A stretch of DNA of 64,000 nt from Vibrio nitrifigilis (GCF_015686695.1 NZ_JADPMR010000001.1:310001-374000), one strand, 5' to 3'; numbered from the stretch's first letter, positions 16,301 to 25,446 are shown. Notes: generated from the letters alone by a model not told the origin. A program made the numbers and translations.

Positions 16301-17488
16301 TTATTTAATGGTCACGCGAGCAAACTTACGTTTACCTACTTGATACACATTAGTACCAGCTACTGGAACAAACTTAGTATCTTCGATTTTTTCACCATCG
16401 AGTTTGGCTGCACCTTGGCGAATCATACGCAAGGCATCAGATGTCGAATTAACCAATCCTGCGTCTTTCAACAGATTAGCAATAGCAATGCCTGATTCGA
16501 ATTCGAATTCCGGCATTTCATCTGGCATCGCACCTTTCTGGAATCGGTTAATAAACTCTTGCTCTGCCGCATCTGCATCCGCTTCTGTGTGGAAACGAGC
16601 GATGATCTCTTTAGCAAGTAAGATCTTCACATCACGAGGGTTTTTGCCATTTTTCACGTCTTCTTTAAATTGAGTCACTTCTTCTAAAGGACGGAAAGAC
16701 AATAGCTCGTAGTAGCTCCACATCAGATCATCAGAGATCGACATAATCTTACCGAACATATCACTTGGCGCATCGCTCACACCGATGTAGTTATGTGCTG
16801 ATTTAGACATTTTCTTCACACCGTCTAAACCAACCAATAATGGCATCATCAATACAACTTGAGGTTTTTGACCGTTTGCTTTTTGTAGCTCACGCCCCAT
16901 CAACAAGTTAAATTTCTGGTCAGTACCACCCAATTCAACATCGGTTTCCATAGCAACTGAATCATATCCCTGTAGCAATGGGTACATAAATTCGTGAATC
17001 GCAATAGGCTGACCGTTTGAATAACGCTTTTTGAAGTCATCGCGCTCTAGCATTCGAGCTACTGTTTGATTCGCCGATAAACGAATCATCCCCTCAGCAC
17101 CCAGCTCAGAAAGCCATTCAGAGTTAAATTGGATTTTTGTTTTCTCTGGATCCAGAATTTTAAAAACCTGAGTTTTGTAAGTTTCCGCGTTACGTAATAC
17201 ATCTTCACGAGTCAATGGAGGACGCGTGGTATTTTTACCTGTAGGGTCACCCACCATACCGGTGAAATCACCAATCAAGAAAGTCACTTCATGGCCAAGT
17301 TCTTGAAACGCACGGAGCTTATTAAGGATCACAGTATGACCTAAGTGAATGTCAGGAGCTGTTGGATCCGCACCCAGTTTAATACGTAATGGACGGTTCT
17401 CTTTCAGCTTTGCAATAAGCTCTTCTTCCGGAATTAGCTCTTCAACACCACGCTTGATTTCCGCTAAAGCGGCTTCAATACTCGCCAT
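16301..17488 (-). CDS. tyrS: Tyrosine-tRNA ligase
   Basis: TyrS charges tRNA-Tyr. The 395-residue product has the class I signatures: the HIGH-type HLGH in APDIHLGHTVILNK near residue 47, and KMSKS in GVKKMSKSAHNYIG near 230. It has a C-terminal S4-like RNA-binding domain (LDGEKIEDTKF to the end). The sequence around GDFTGMVGDPTGK belongs to the TyrS subtype of about 400 residues often seen in Vibrio, rather than the 424-residue E. coli type. It diverges from the M23 peptidase gene. Confidence 0.95.
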   Translation of the reverse strand: MASIEAALAEIKRGVEELIPEEELIAKLKENRPLRIKLGADPTAPDIHLGHTVILNKLRAFQELGHEVTFLIGDFTGMVGDPTGKNTTRPPLTREDVLRNAETYKTQVFKILDPEKTKIQFNSEWLSELGAEGMIRLSANQTVARMLERDDFKKRYSNGQPIAIHEFMYPLLQGYDSVAMETDVELGGTDQKFNLLMGRELQKANGQKPQVVLMMPLLVGLDGVKKMSKSAHNYIGVSDAPSDMFGKIMSISDDLMWSYYELLSFRPLEEVTQFKEDVKNGKNPRDVKILLAKEIIARFHTEADADAAEQEFINRFQKGAMPDEMPEFEFESGIAIANLLKDAGLVNSTSDALRMIRQGAAKLDGEKIEDTKFVPVAGTNVYQVGKRKFARVTIK

Positions 17489-17617
17489 TCTTCGTTTACT
17501 CCCACAGATTTGGCAAAATTTAATATTTGGACATATTACTTGAATAGCGACTATTTTTGAAACCAGTTAGACTAACTAGTAGTGATTTTCTTTTGTCCTT
17601 TTTTATCTTGAGTGACT

Positions 17618-18919
17618 ATGACGACAATTTTTGCCCGTTTACCTTGGTTACATAAGCTGCTGATAGTGATGATTACAGCCATCACAGTTGTCGCCACCCT
17701 GCTACTTCCCGATCCAGAAACATTAATCCAAACACCAAACCAACTAAAAGTAGGTCAACATTATCCTGTGGCATTGGATTACGATTTATTAGCACAAGAG
17801 GAACAATTACCACCAATGGTGGTATTGCAATGGAAGAAGCAAACCGTTCAACCGGGTGAAAGTAGTGCATTACTGTTTAAAAAAGTGGGGCTCTCTGCGC
17901 GCTCACTTTACCAGCTCACGTCAAGCAATGAAGATATTCACTATCAGCTCACTCACCTTCGCCCGGGAGATCAACTCTATTTCGGGTTGAATGACGACAA
18001 CGATATTGTTCAGTTAAGACGCCAACTAAACTCTTATGAAACGTTTGTTATTAATAAAACATCGAGTGGATATGAATCTCATATTGAGGCGAAAGAAGTC
18101 TACTTTCAATATAACTACGCACAAGCCACTATCCATTCCAACTTCTGGAATGCTGCATCTCAAGCAGGGCTAACACCAAATCAAATCATGCAATTGGCGG
18201 GGATATTTGGCTGGGATATCGACTTTGCTCTGGATATTCGCTCAGGCGATCACTTTCAATTACTGTATCAAGAAAAAGTCGTTGAAGGCGAAGTCATGGA
18301 AAGAGGAGATATTATTGCAGCCACCTTCACCAACCAAGGTAAAACGTTTACCGCAATCCGTGATGATGAATCCGGTAATTATTACGATGAAAACGGTAGA
18401 GCAATGAAAAAAGCGTTTTTACGCTCACCGGTGGATTTTCGTCGCGTATCGTCGAATTTCAATCCTCGTCGACTTCATCCCGTTACAGGACGAGTTCGTC
18501 CTCACAGAGGTACTGATTATGTAGCCCCTGTCGGAACACCTATATGGGCTGCAGGTGATGGTATCGTACAAAAAGCGGGCTATAACCAATTCAATGGTAA
18601 CTACGTGTTCATTCGTCACAGCAACACGTACGTTACCAAATATTTGCATTTAAGTCGCCGGATGGTGAAAACCGGACAGAGAGTCAAACAAGGGCAGACA
18701 ATTGGCACGCTAGGTGGAACAGGACGAGTAACCGGCCCTCATTTGCATTACGAATTCCTAGTTCACGGTATTCATAAAAATCCACGTACTGTTGATTTAC
18801 CACTTTCCAAATCTTTGACCGGTAAAACACGTGATACTTTTATTGCTAATGCCAAATTGCGCCTTGCAAAACTGTCGCGATACAGTGAATTACTATTTGC
18901 TACCAGCCCTTCACAATAA
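17618..18919 (+). CDS. M23 murein DD-endopeptidase, MepM-like
   Basis: This is a periplasmic peptidoglycan endopeptidase that cuts cross-links so the sacculus can grow. The product of about 433 residues has a short cytoplasmic N-terminus and one membrane anchor (LLIVMITAITVVATLLL). A LysM/OapA-like domain (about 70-140) and a central CsgF-like domain with GIFGWDIDFALDIRSGD follow. The LytM/M23 domain holds zinc ligands in PHRGTDY (near 295) and the catalytic GPHLHYEF (near 375). FNPRR-HPVTGR matches MepM/YebA closely. I used the ATG at 17618; an in-frame GTG lies at 17612. It is divergent from tyrS and converges on erpA. Confidence 0.88.
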   Translation: MTTIFARLPWLHKLLIVMITAITVVATLLLPDPETLIQTPNQLKVGQHYPVALDYDLLAQEEQLPPMVVLQWKKQTVQPGESSALLFKKVGLSARSLYQLTSSNEDIHYQLTHLRPGDQLYFGLNDDNDIVQLRRQLNSYETFVINKTSSGYESHIEAKEVYFQYNYAQATIHSNFWNAASQAGLTPNQIMQLAGIFGWDIDFALDIRSGDHFQLLYQEKVVEGEVMERGDIIAATFTNQGKTFTAIRDDESGNYYDENGRAMKKAFLRSPVDFRRVSSNFNPRRLHPVTGRVRPHRGTDYVAPVGTPIWAAGDGIVQKAGYNQFNGNYVFIRHSNTYVTKYLHLSRRMVKTGQRVKQGQTIGTLGGTGRVTGPHLHYEFLVHGIHKNPRTVDLPLSKSLTGKTRDTFIANAKLRLAKLSRYSELLFATSPSQ

Positions 18920-18948
18920 TTAATCCGTGGACGGTGCGAAAAGGAAAT

Positions 18949-18983
18949 AAAAAAGCAGAACATCATCGATGTTCTGCTTTTTA
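18949..18983. terminator. Bidirectional terminator between the M23 peptidase gene and erpA
   Basis: A stem of about 12 bp (AAGCAGAACATC/GATGTTCTGCTT) with a 3-base loop is flanked by A and T runs. Confidence 0.9.
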
Positions 18984-19010
18984 TAAATCCGGAGTAATGA
19001 TTCACTGTTA

Positions 19011-19352
19011 CTAAACGCTAAATGACGCACCACAACCGCAGGTTGTTTTAGCATTTGGGTTATTCACAAAGAATCGCGAACCTTCCAAACCTTCAGTGTA
19101 ATCGACTTCACCACCAATCAAATATTGCAGACTCATTGGATCAACAACCAAAGTTACGCCTTCTTTTTCAATGGTCATGTCACCTTCGTTAACACTTTCA
19201 TCAAAAGTAAAGCCGTACTGGAATCCACTACAACCACCACCAGTGATATAAACACGTAATTTTAGTGCTGGGTTATCTTCTTCTTCAATCAGAACTTTTA
19301 CTCGTTTAGCTGCTGATTCAGAGAAGGTTAATGGTACATTAATTTCGCTCAC
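19011..19352 (-). CDS. erpA: Iron-sulfur cluster insertion protein ErpA
   Basis: ErpA is an A-type carrier that delivers [4Fe-4S] clusters to targets such as IspG/IspH. The 113-residue product has the three cluster-binding cysteines: Cys41 in GGGCSGFQY, and Cys105 and Cys107 in CGCGASFSV. I chose the GTG start at 19352 because GGGAGAGG lies 8 bases upstream and it gives the family length. The open frame continues upstream to 19394 without family similarity. It converges on the M23 gene and is divergent from hemL. Confidence 0.95.
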   Translation of the reverse strand: MSEINVPLTFSESAAKRVKVLIEEEDNPALKLRVYITGGGCSGFQYGFTFDESVNEGDMTIEKEGVTLVVDPMSLQYLIGGEVDYTEGLEGSRFFVNNPNAKTTCGCGASFSV

Positions 19353-19787
19353 GACGACCTCTCCCATTCGTGTCATCGCTTCATTACAGTTCACGTTTCA
19401 GAAGAGAACCAGCGATGATTATGATTCTTTTTACAACGGGTCATTATCTAATACCTGACTTAACCGTTCAAGTATTAGATATCCGTTATTAGCTTGCAGT
19501 GTAACCTAGCAGGAGTATTTCGCTCGTTGATTTCAGACAACTCCCACGACAGAGCTAACAAATACCAACATTACATTGATGAAAGTGATATCAAAATTTA
19601 GCCAATGCACATACTCACCTTAGCACATAACAAACCAGGTTTTCGCATCGTATAATCAGCGAATATCGTTTTTTAGCGGCACTATCTCCTTAAAAATATC
19701 GATTTTTAGTCTAACCATTTCGCATCATAGCAGAGAAGCGTACAATGCTCGCCAAGTTGGTCCAGACATTCAAAAGAGGATATATCC
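19353..19787. other. Divergent intergenic region erpA-hemL
   Basis: This 435-base gap should hold the promoters of both divergent genes. The hemL ribosome site (AGAGGA, about 19775) is clear. I see no other gene, no strong palindrome and no convincing operator. Confidence 0.5.
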
Positions 19788-21077
19788 ATGACCAAATCAG
19801 CCGATCTTTATCAACAAGCACAAAGCAAAATTCCTGGTGGTGTTAACTCACCAGTTCGTGCCTTCAACGGTGTTGGTGGTTCCCCTTTATTTATTGACCG
19901 TGCTGACGGTGCATTTATCTTTGATGCTGATGGTAAAGCGTATATCGACTATGTTGGATCATGGGGTCCAATGATTTTGGGTCACAACCATGCAGCTATT
20001 CGTGAAGCCGTTATCGACACAGCCCAAAAAGGCTTAAGTTTTGGTGCGCCAACTTCGCTTGAAATTGAAATGGCAGAGCTTGTTTCTGAGTTAGTCCCCT
20101 CTATGGAACAAGTACGGATGGTAAACTCAGGTACAGAAGCAACCATGAGTGCGATTCGTCTAGCTCGTGGATTTACTGGACGCGATAAAATTGTCAAATT
20201 TGAGGGCTGTTACCATGGTCACTCTGACGGCCTATTAGTTAAAGCAGGCTCTGGCGCACTGACCCTTGGTCAACCAAGTTCACCAGGTGTTCCCGCAGAT
20301 TTTGCTAAATATACTCTCACAGCTCGCTACAATGATCTGGAATCTGTAAAAGCTCTATTTGACGCAAACAAAGGTGAAATCGCGTGTATTATCGTGGAAC
20401 CTGTTGCTGGTAATATGAACTGTATTCCTCCTATCGAGGGATTCCACGAAGGACTACGTGAACTTTGTGATCAAGAAGGCGCGTTACTGATTTTTGATGA
20501 AGTCATGACAGGTTTCCGAGTTGCTCTTGGTGGGGCTCAAGCTCATTATAATATCAAGCCTGATTTAACCACCTTAGGTAAAGTTATTGGTGGCGGCATG
20601 CCAGTGGGCGCGTTTGGTGGTCGTAAAGACATCATGCAATACATCGCTCCAACAGGGCCTGTGTATCAAGCAGGTACATTATCCGGAAACCCAATTGCGA
20701 TGGCCGCAGGCCGTGCCTGTTTGTCATTACTCAAAGAAGAAGGCAATGAAAAACGTCTGGCTAACAAAGCCAAAACCTTAACTGATGGCCTTAAATCTAT
20801 TGCTACCAAGCACGGGATTGATCTCGTTGTTCATCAAGTAGGCGGGATGTTTGGGTTCTTCTTTACCGATCAAGAAAGTGTTAGTTGCTATGAAGATGTC
20901 GCAAAATGTGATGTGGAAAAATTCAAACGCTTCTTTAATCTCATGCTAGATCACGGGGTTTACTTAGCGCCTTCAGCTTTTGAAGCCGGTTTTATCTCTT
21001 TAGCACATAACGCAGAAGAAATTGATGCCACTCTTGAAGCAGCAGACCGCGCGTTTGCTCAAATGGCAAATAACTAA
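19788..21077 (+). CDS. hemL: Glutamate-1-semialdehyde 2,1-aminomutase
   Basis: HemL is a pyridoxal-phosphate enzyme that converts glutamate-1-semialdehyde to 5-aminolevulinate in the C5 heme pathway. The 429-residue product has the cofactor lysine Lys265 in TTLGKVIGGGMPVGAFGG, the DEVMTGFR motif carrying the PLP-contacting Asp, and the substrate-gating GSGALTLG loop. Length matches E. coli (426). It stands alone with its own terminator. Confidence 0.97.
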   Translation: MTKSADLYQQAQSKIPGGVNSPVRAFNGVGGSPLFIDRADGAFIFDADGKAYIDYVGSWGPMILGHNHAAIREAVIDTAQKGLSFGAPTSLEIEMAELVSELVPSMEQVRMVNSGTEATMSAIRLARGFTGRDKIVKFEGCYHGHSDGLLVKAGSGALTLGQPSSPGVPADFAKYTLTARYNDLESVKALFDANKGEIACIIVEPVAGNMNCIPPIEGFHEGLRELCDQEGALLIFDEVMTGFRVALGGAQAHYNIKPDLTTLGKVIGGGMPVGAFGGRKDIMQYIAPTGPVYQAGTLSGNPIAMAAGRACLSLLKEEGNEKRLANKAKTLTDGLKSIATKHGIDLVVHQVGGMFGFFFTDQESVSCYEDVAKCDVEKFKRFFNLMLDHGVYLAPSAFEAGFISLAHNAEEIDATLEAADRAFAQMANN

Positions 21078-21099
21078 TTATTACAAATAAAGCTAAAGC

Positions 21100-21129
21100 A
21101 AAATAGGCAGTCATCTGACTGCCTATTTT
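21100..21129. terminator. Bidirectional terminator after hemL
   Basis: AAAATAGGCAGTCA/TGACTGCCTATTTT forms a 14-bp stem with a 2-base loop. It serves hemL and the converging 39-residue gene. Confidence 0.9.
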
Positions 21130-21151
21130 ATTTATATACCTATAAAAAACT

Positions 21152-21271
21152 CTAATGCCAATTCACAACCACTAGAACGGCTAAAATGGCAATGGCTGTG
21201 CCTAACCACGGAATACGACGCTTGGGTCCGTTTTTCCCTTCACAACATTTTTTGTTGTCACAACATCCCAT
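21152..21271 (-). CDS. Small Cys-rich membrane protein, 39 residues
   Basis: This gene is too short for usual gene-length cut-offs. An excellent ribosome site (AAGGAGGGG) lies 4 bases before the ATG at 21271. The product starts MGCCDNKKCCEG, has a basic stretch GKNGPKRR, then one hydrophobic helix (IPWLGTAIAILAVLVVVNW), and ends in His. The two Cys-Cys pairs before a single membrane helix suggest metal or redox chemistry at the inner face of the membrane, or lipid modification, but the function is unknown. It is divergent from the PerM-like gene and shares the hemL terminator. Confidence 0.7.
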   Translation of the reverse strand: MGCCDNKKCCEGKNGPKRRIPWLGTAIAILAVLVVVNWH

Positions 21272-21386
21272 AGCCCCTCCTTGCACATTGCTTCATGATC
21301 AATTTATGTCCATTATATACATTATTTTTAGTAGATAACTGCTCTACATCAACGTCGTTGAATGAAAACCCATTGGGATACCTATC

Positions 21387-22472
21387 GTGCCAGAAAAAAT
21401 AAGAATATCCTCCAGCCATTGGTTGCTAATTATCGCTCTATTGGCGGCCGCGTTTGCTTGTTATTTACTTATTGAACCTTATATTAACTCTATCGTGATG
21501 GCTTTTATCATTTCGATGTTAATGTTCCCCATTCATAACCGTATCGCGACAAAACTCCCGAAACATCAAAATATCGCGGCCTTGATATCATGTTTCATTT
21601 TAACTGTTATCGTCGTATTACCTTTACTCACGGTATTTGGAGCCATTGTTCAGCAAGGCTCAAAATTTTCGCAAAGCTTGTATCACTGGGTAACACATGG
21701 CGGTATTCAAGCTTTCTTCAATCACCCGCTCGTTGATAAAGCATTCAACTTTGCTAACCACTATCTCCCTTTTGACTCATTAACACCGCAACAAATAAGT
21801 GAAAAATTAGCGAATTTCTCGACGTCTTTTGGTACTAAATTAGTGGGAATCAGTGCCAAAGTGTTAGGTGATGCAACAAATTTCATCATGGACTTCTTCC
21901 TGATGCTATTTGTGCTGTTTTTTGTTTTGCGAGATAACGACAAAATTATTGGCTCTTTGCGCCATATCATCCCGCTATCGCGTAGCCAAGAAGATCGCTT
22001 ACTTACTGAAATAGAACAAGTATCTAAATCTGCGGTCATGGGATCGTTCCTTACTGCTATCGCGCAAGGATTCGCTGGCGGTATAGGAATGTGGCTTGCA
22101 GGTTTCCCTGGGCTATTTTGGGGAACAATCATGGGATTTGCCTCGTTTATTCCTGTCATCGGGACCGCGTTAGTCTGGGTGCCAGCAACCATTTACCTTT
22201 TGGTCACTGGGGACATTAATTGGGCAATCTTCCTCGCTATTTGGAGTATTGCCATTGTCGGTTCCATCGACAACCTATTACGCCCATTCTTAATGCAAGG
22301 AAGTGGCGGAATGAATACTCTGATGATCTTCTTTTCACTCTTAGGTGGTATTCAGCTATTTGGTTTAATTGGTTTAATATATGGTCCACTCATTTTTGCC
22401 ATCACGGTTGTTCTGTTCAATATGTACGATGAAGAGTTTCGATCATTTCTTAGCTGGCAAGACAAAAACTAA
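21387..22472 (+). CDS. AI-2E family transporter (PerM-like)
   Basis: This is an inner-membrane permease of the AI-2E/PerM family, whose members export autoinducer-2 or act as ion antiporters. The substrate is not known here. The 361-residue product has two N-terminal helices, one more pair near 60-90, a soluble stretch (about 90-150), then five or more hydrophobic helices. It contains the family segment GFASFIPVIGTALVWVPA near 250 and the conserved LRPFLM further on. The start is a GTG (21387). A terminator follows directly, and rsmC is next on the same strand. Confidence 0.85.
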   Translation: MPEKIRISSSHWLLIIALLAAAFACYLLIEPYINSIVMAFIISMLMFPIHNRIATKLPKHQNIAALISCFILTVIVVLPLLTVFGAIVQQGSKFSQSLYHWVTHGGIQAFFNHPLVDKAFNFANHYLPFDSLTPQQISEKLANFSTSFGTKLVGISAKVLGDATNFIMDFFLMLFVLFFVLRDNDKIIGSLRHIIPLSRSQEDRLLTEIEQVSKSAVMGSFLTAIAQGFAGGIGMWLAGFPGLFWGTIMGFASFIPVIGTALVWVPATIYLLVTGDINWAIFLAIWSIAIVGSIDNLLRPFLMQGSGGMNTLMIFFSLLGGIQLFGLIGLIYGPLIFAITVVLFNMYDEEFRSFLSWQDKN

Positions 22473-22481
22473 TCTATTTTG

Positions 22482-22506
22482 AAGGGCGCATGATGCGCCC
22501 TTTTCT
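22482..22506 (+). terminator. Terminator after the PerM-like gene
   Basis: AAGGGCGCA/TGCGCCCTT is an 8-9 bp stem with a 3-base loop followed by a T-rich tail, 10 bases past the stop. Confidence 0.85.
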
Positions 22507-22510
22507 TTTC

Positions 22511-22533
22511 AATCAACGCTTCAAGCGTTGATT
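22511..22533. promoter_or_regulatory. Perfect 23-bp palindrome upstream of rsmC
   Basis: AATCAACGCTT and AAGCGTTGATT are perfect 11-base arms around a single central base. It lies 45 bases upstream of the rsmC ATG and directly after the previous terminator. It has no T tract, so an operator for a dimeric regulator is more likely than a terminator. The regulator is unknown. Confidence 0.45.
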
Positions 22534-22578
22534 GCTTTATGCGAAAATCGGCCACTTCTGAATAACACTGGAATCACC

Positions 22579-23604
22579 ATGTCTCAATACACAGCACCAA
22601 GCCAAATTGCTCAGCGCCAGATTGAATATTTCGCAGGTAAACATGTTTTAGTCGCCGGTGAAGCTGAAGATCGCTTCCCTGCTGAACTAGAAAAACATTG
22701 TGAATCCGTACAGATTTTTACGACCAATTATGGCTATCATCGCCAATGGTCGGGCCATAAATCTATTACTAGTTTTTTTGGTGCTGAACTCACCCAAGAC
22801 ACACCTGCTGATTTAGTTCTTCTGTATTGGCCCAAAGCCAAACAAGAGGCACAATACTTATTGGCTATGTTATTTGCCAAATTAGGTGTTAATACTGAAA
22901 TTGTTGTCGTAGGTGAAAATCGTTCTGGGGTCAAAAGTATTGAGAAGATGTTTCAACCCTATGGCATCGTGAATAAGTATGATTCTGCCCGCCGCTGCTC
23001 GTTTTACTGGGGCCAGTGTACTCAGGAAATACCCGCATTTTCATTAGATGATTGGTTTAAATCTTATCAAGTTAGCTATCAAGAACATGAGATCACCATT
23101 CGTAGTTTGCCCGGCGTATTTAGTCATGGCGAATTTGATATTGGCAGTCGCCTATTACTCGATACGCTCCCAACTCTGAGCGGTAAAGTACTGGATTTTG
23201 GATGTGGTGCAGGAGTCATTGGCACGGTCATGGCGACCTTAAATCCTAATATTGAATTACACCAATGCGATATTAGTGCCTTAGCCATTCGTTCATCCCA
23301 AGAAACCCTGAAGGTTAATCATTTGCAAGGCCATGTTTTTGCATCAGATGTTTACTCCGATACCGAACAAGATTATCGCTACCTAGTGACAAACCCTCCA
23401 TTTCATTCTGGGTTAGATACCAGTTATCGTGCAACTGAAACGCTGCTGGCACAAGCTCCATCTGTATTAACAAACCGAGGAGAACTCTTTGTTGTTGCTA
23501 ATAGTTTCTTAAAGTACCCACCAATTATCGAACAGAGCTTTGGGCATTGTGAAATACCAGCTAAAACCAATAAATTCACTATCTATCATGCGAAGAAAAA
23601 GTAA
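22579..23604 (+). CDS. rsmC: 16S rRNA m2G1207 methyltransferase
   Basis: RsmC methylates guanine 1207 of 16S rRNA in the 30S subunit. The 341-residue product starts MSQYTAPSQIAQRQIEYF. It has the duplicated methyltransferase fold of the family: a degenerate N-terminal domain, then the active one with VLDFGCGAGVIGTVMA near 205 and the catalytic NPPFHSG near 275. The open frame extends upstream to 22528 but would run through the palindrome. The ATG at 22579 gives the length of E. coli RsmC (343). Confidence 0.93.
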   Translation: MSQYTAPSQIAQRQIEYFAGKHVLVAGEAEDRFPAELEKHCESVQIFTTNYGYHRQWSGHKSITSFFGAELTQDTPADLVLLYWPKAKQEAQYLLAMLFAKLGVNTEIVVVGENRSGVKSIEKMFQPYGIVNKYDSARRCSFYWGQCTQEIPAFSLDDWFKSYQVSYQEHEITIRSLPGVFSHGEFDIGSRLLLDTLPTLSGKVLDFGCGAGVIGTVMATLNPNIELHQCDISALAIRSSQETLKVNHLQGHVFASDVYSDTEQDYRYLVTNPPFHSGLDTSYRATETLLAQAPSVLTNRGELFVVANSFLKYPPIIEQSFGHCEIPAKTNKFTIYHAKKK

Positions 23605-23646
23605 GGTTAAACATTACCTTACTTTCTGGTAACAACGAATAGACAT

Positions 23647-23678
23647 AAAAAAAACCTGCCAACATGGCAGGTTTTTTA
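23647..23678. terminator. Bidirectional terminator between rsmC and amtB
   Basis: AAAAACCTGCC/GGCAGGTTTTT with a 5-base loop lies between the converging genes. Confidence 0.9.
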
Positions 23679-23693
23679 TTGTAGAAGCTTATA

Positions 23694-24923
23694 TTACTTA
23701 ACAGTAACAAACTCTGGGTAAGCATCGACACCACAGTCGTGAATATCCATACCTTCCATCTCTTCTTCTTCAGAAACGCGGATACCCATTGTTGCTTTTA
23801 GGATGCCCCAAACTACCAAGCTAGCAATAAATACCCAAGCAAAGATAACAACAGCACCTAGGATTTGCGAACCAAATGAAGCATCAGCATTACTTAGTGG
23901 TACCGCAAGAAGACCTAGTAGACCACATACACCGTGTACTGAAATCGCACCCACTGGATCATCAATTTTTAGTTTATCTAAAGTGATGATGCTAAACACA
24001 ACAAGAACACCAGCAACCACACCAATCGCAACAGACATCAATGGTGATGGTGATAGAGGATCCGCAGTGATTGCAACTAGACCAGCTAACGCACCGTTAA
24101 GAATCATAGTTAGGTCAGCTTTACCCCAAGTAGTCTTACATACAAGCATTGCAGCAATTGCACCAGCCGCCGCAGCCGCATTGGTATTTAGGAAGATTTG
24201 ACCAACAGCAGTGGCATTCTCAAAGTTAGAAAGAGCAAGTTGAGAACCACCATTAAAACCAAACCAGCCAAACCATAGGATAAAGGTACCTAATGTTGCT
24301 AATGGCATGTTTGAACCAGGAATTGGGTAAACTTCACCGTTTTTACCGAATTTACCTTTACGAGCACCCAGTAAAATCACACCAGCTAATGCTGCGGCAG
24401 CACCTGCCATGTGCACAATACCAGAACCAGCAAAGTCACTAAAACCAGCTTCTGAAAGGAAACCACCGCCCCAAGTCCAGTAGCCTTCTAGTGGGTAAAT
24501 AAATGCGGTCAAAATAACTGAGAAAATGAGGAATGACCAAAGTTTCATACGTTCAGCAACTGCACCAGAAACTACTGACATAGAAGTCGCAACGAACACA
24601 ACTTGGAAGAAGAAATCAGATTCCAATGAGTGATCAGCACCGTCAGCTTGAGTCCCAATTAATGAACCGAATGATGGCCACCAACCACCGCTAGTATTAT
24701 CAACGTACATGATGTTGTAACCAACAAACAAGTACATGGTGCACGCTATCGCATAAAGTACAAAGTTTTTAGTTAAGATTTCTGTGGTGTTTTTAGAACG
24801 AACTAGACCAGCTTCAAGCATTGCAAAACCTGCTGCCATCCACATCACTAATGCGCCAGAAATCAAGAAAAAGAAAGTGTCTAATGCGTAACGTAATTCT
24901 GTTACTGTAACCGACAGTTCCAT
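23694..24923 (-). CDS. amtB: Ammonium transporter
   Basis: AmtB is the trimeric inner-membrane ammonia channel. The 409-residue product has about eleven membrane helices and begins without an obvious cleaved signal. The signature DFAGSGIVHMAGAAAALAG near 165-185 contains the pore Asp and His. A second conserved His is in GAISVHGVCGLLG near 335. It lies 28 bases downstream of glnK in the usual glnK-amtB operon, and a sigma-54-type promoter precedes the pair. Confidence 0.95.
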   Translation of the reverse strand: MELSVTVTELRYALDTFFFLISGALVMWMAAGFAMLEAGLVRSKNTTEILTKNFVLYAIACTMYLFVGYNIMYVDNTSGGWWPSFGSLIGTQADGADHSLESDFFFQVVFVATSMSVVSGAVAERMKLWSFLIFSVILTAFIYPLEGYWTWGGGFLSEAGFSDFAGSGIVHMAGAAAALAGVILLGARKGKFGKNGEVYPIPGSNMPLATLGTFILWFGWFGFNGGSQLALSNFENATAVGQIFLNTNAAAAAGAIAAMLVCKTTWGKADLTMILNGALAGLVAITADPLSPSPLMSVAIGVVAGVLVVFSIITLDKLKIDDPVGAISVHGVCGLLGLLAVPLSNADASFGSQILGAVVIFAWVFIASLVVWGILKATMGIRVSEEEEMEGMDIHDCGVDAYPEFVTVK

Positions 24924-24952
24924 ATAAGCTTCTCCGTCCTAGAAAATAACTA

Positions 24953-25291
24953 TTAAAGGGCTTCCGTGTCCGTCTCGCCTGTGCGAATACGAACTGCGTG
25001 GCTCAAATCATAAACAAAAATTTTGCCGTCACCGATTTTACCGGTATGTGCGGCTTTAATTATCGCTTCAACTACTCGATCTACGTTTTCAGCTTGAGTA
25101 GCGATTTCTATTTTTACCTTAGGTAAGAAGTCCACTTGGTACTCCGCACCGCGGTAAAGTTCTGTATGACCTTTTTGACGACCGAAGCCTTTCACTTCAG
25201 AAACAGTCATACCTTCAATGCCCACATCAGCAAGTGCTTCGCGAACATCGTCAAGTTTAAATGGTTTAATGATTGCATTAATCAGTTTCAT
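24953..25291 (-). CDS. glnK: Nitrogen regulatory protein P-II (GlnK)
   Basis: GlnK is a trimeric signal protein that plugs AmtB when nitrogen is plentiful. The 112-residue product starts MKLINAIIKPFKLDDVREAL. It has the T-loop KGFGRQKGHTELYRGAEY with the uridylylated Tyr51, and the TGKIGDGKIFV ATP-binding loop. GGAGAGG precedes the ATG at 25291. The frame is open upstream to 25327 without similarity. It could be confused with GlnB, but the adjacent amtB and the sigma-54 promoter argue for GlnK. Confidence 0.93.
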   Translation of the reverse strand: MKLINAIIKPFKLDDVREALADVGIEGMTVSEVKGFGRQKGHTELYRGAEYQVDFLPKVKIEIATQAENVDRVVEAIIKAAHTGKIGDGKIFVYDLSHAVRIRTGETDTEAL

Positions 25292-25342
25292 CGCGTCCTC
25301 TCCAAAATCCAAAATTCTGTCATCCACTTTCAGACTTTCTAA

Positions 25343-25359
25343 TCCAAGGTGCGTGCCAA
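25343..25359 (-). promoter_or_regulatory. Sigma-54 promoter of glnK-amtB
   Basis: On the minus strand TTGGCACGCACCTTGGA matches the -24/-12 consensus TTGGCACG-N4-TTGCW at all but one position (TTGG for TTGC). Transcription would start near 25330, about 40 bases before the glnK ATG. NtrC-dependent activation under nitrogen limitation is the expected control. I did not find a clear NtrC site. Confidence 0.7.
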
Positions 25360-25410
25360 CTTTTTAAGCCATTGATATATATAAAATTTAAAAAGGAAAT
25401 AGCCTAAAAA

Positions 25411-25446
25411 ACAAAAAAGCCGCACCACTAAGGTGCAGCTTTTTCC
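25411..25446 (-). terminator. Terminator after yacL
   Basis: GCACC/GGTGC with flanking A and T runs (AAAAAAGC...GCTTTTT, slightly imperfect) lies about 60 bases past the yacL stop on the minus strand. Confidence 0.7.
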
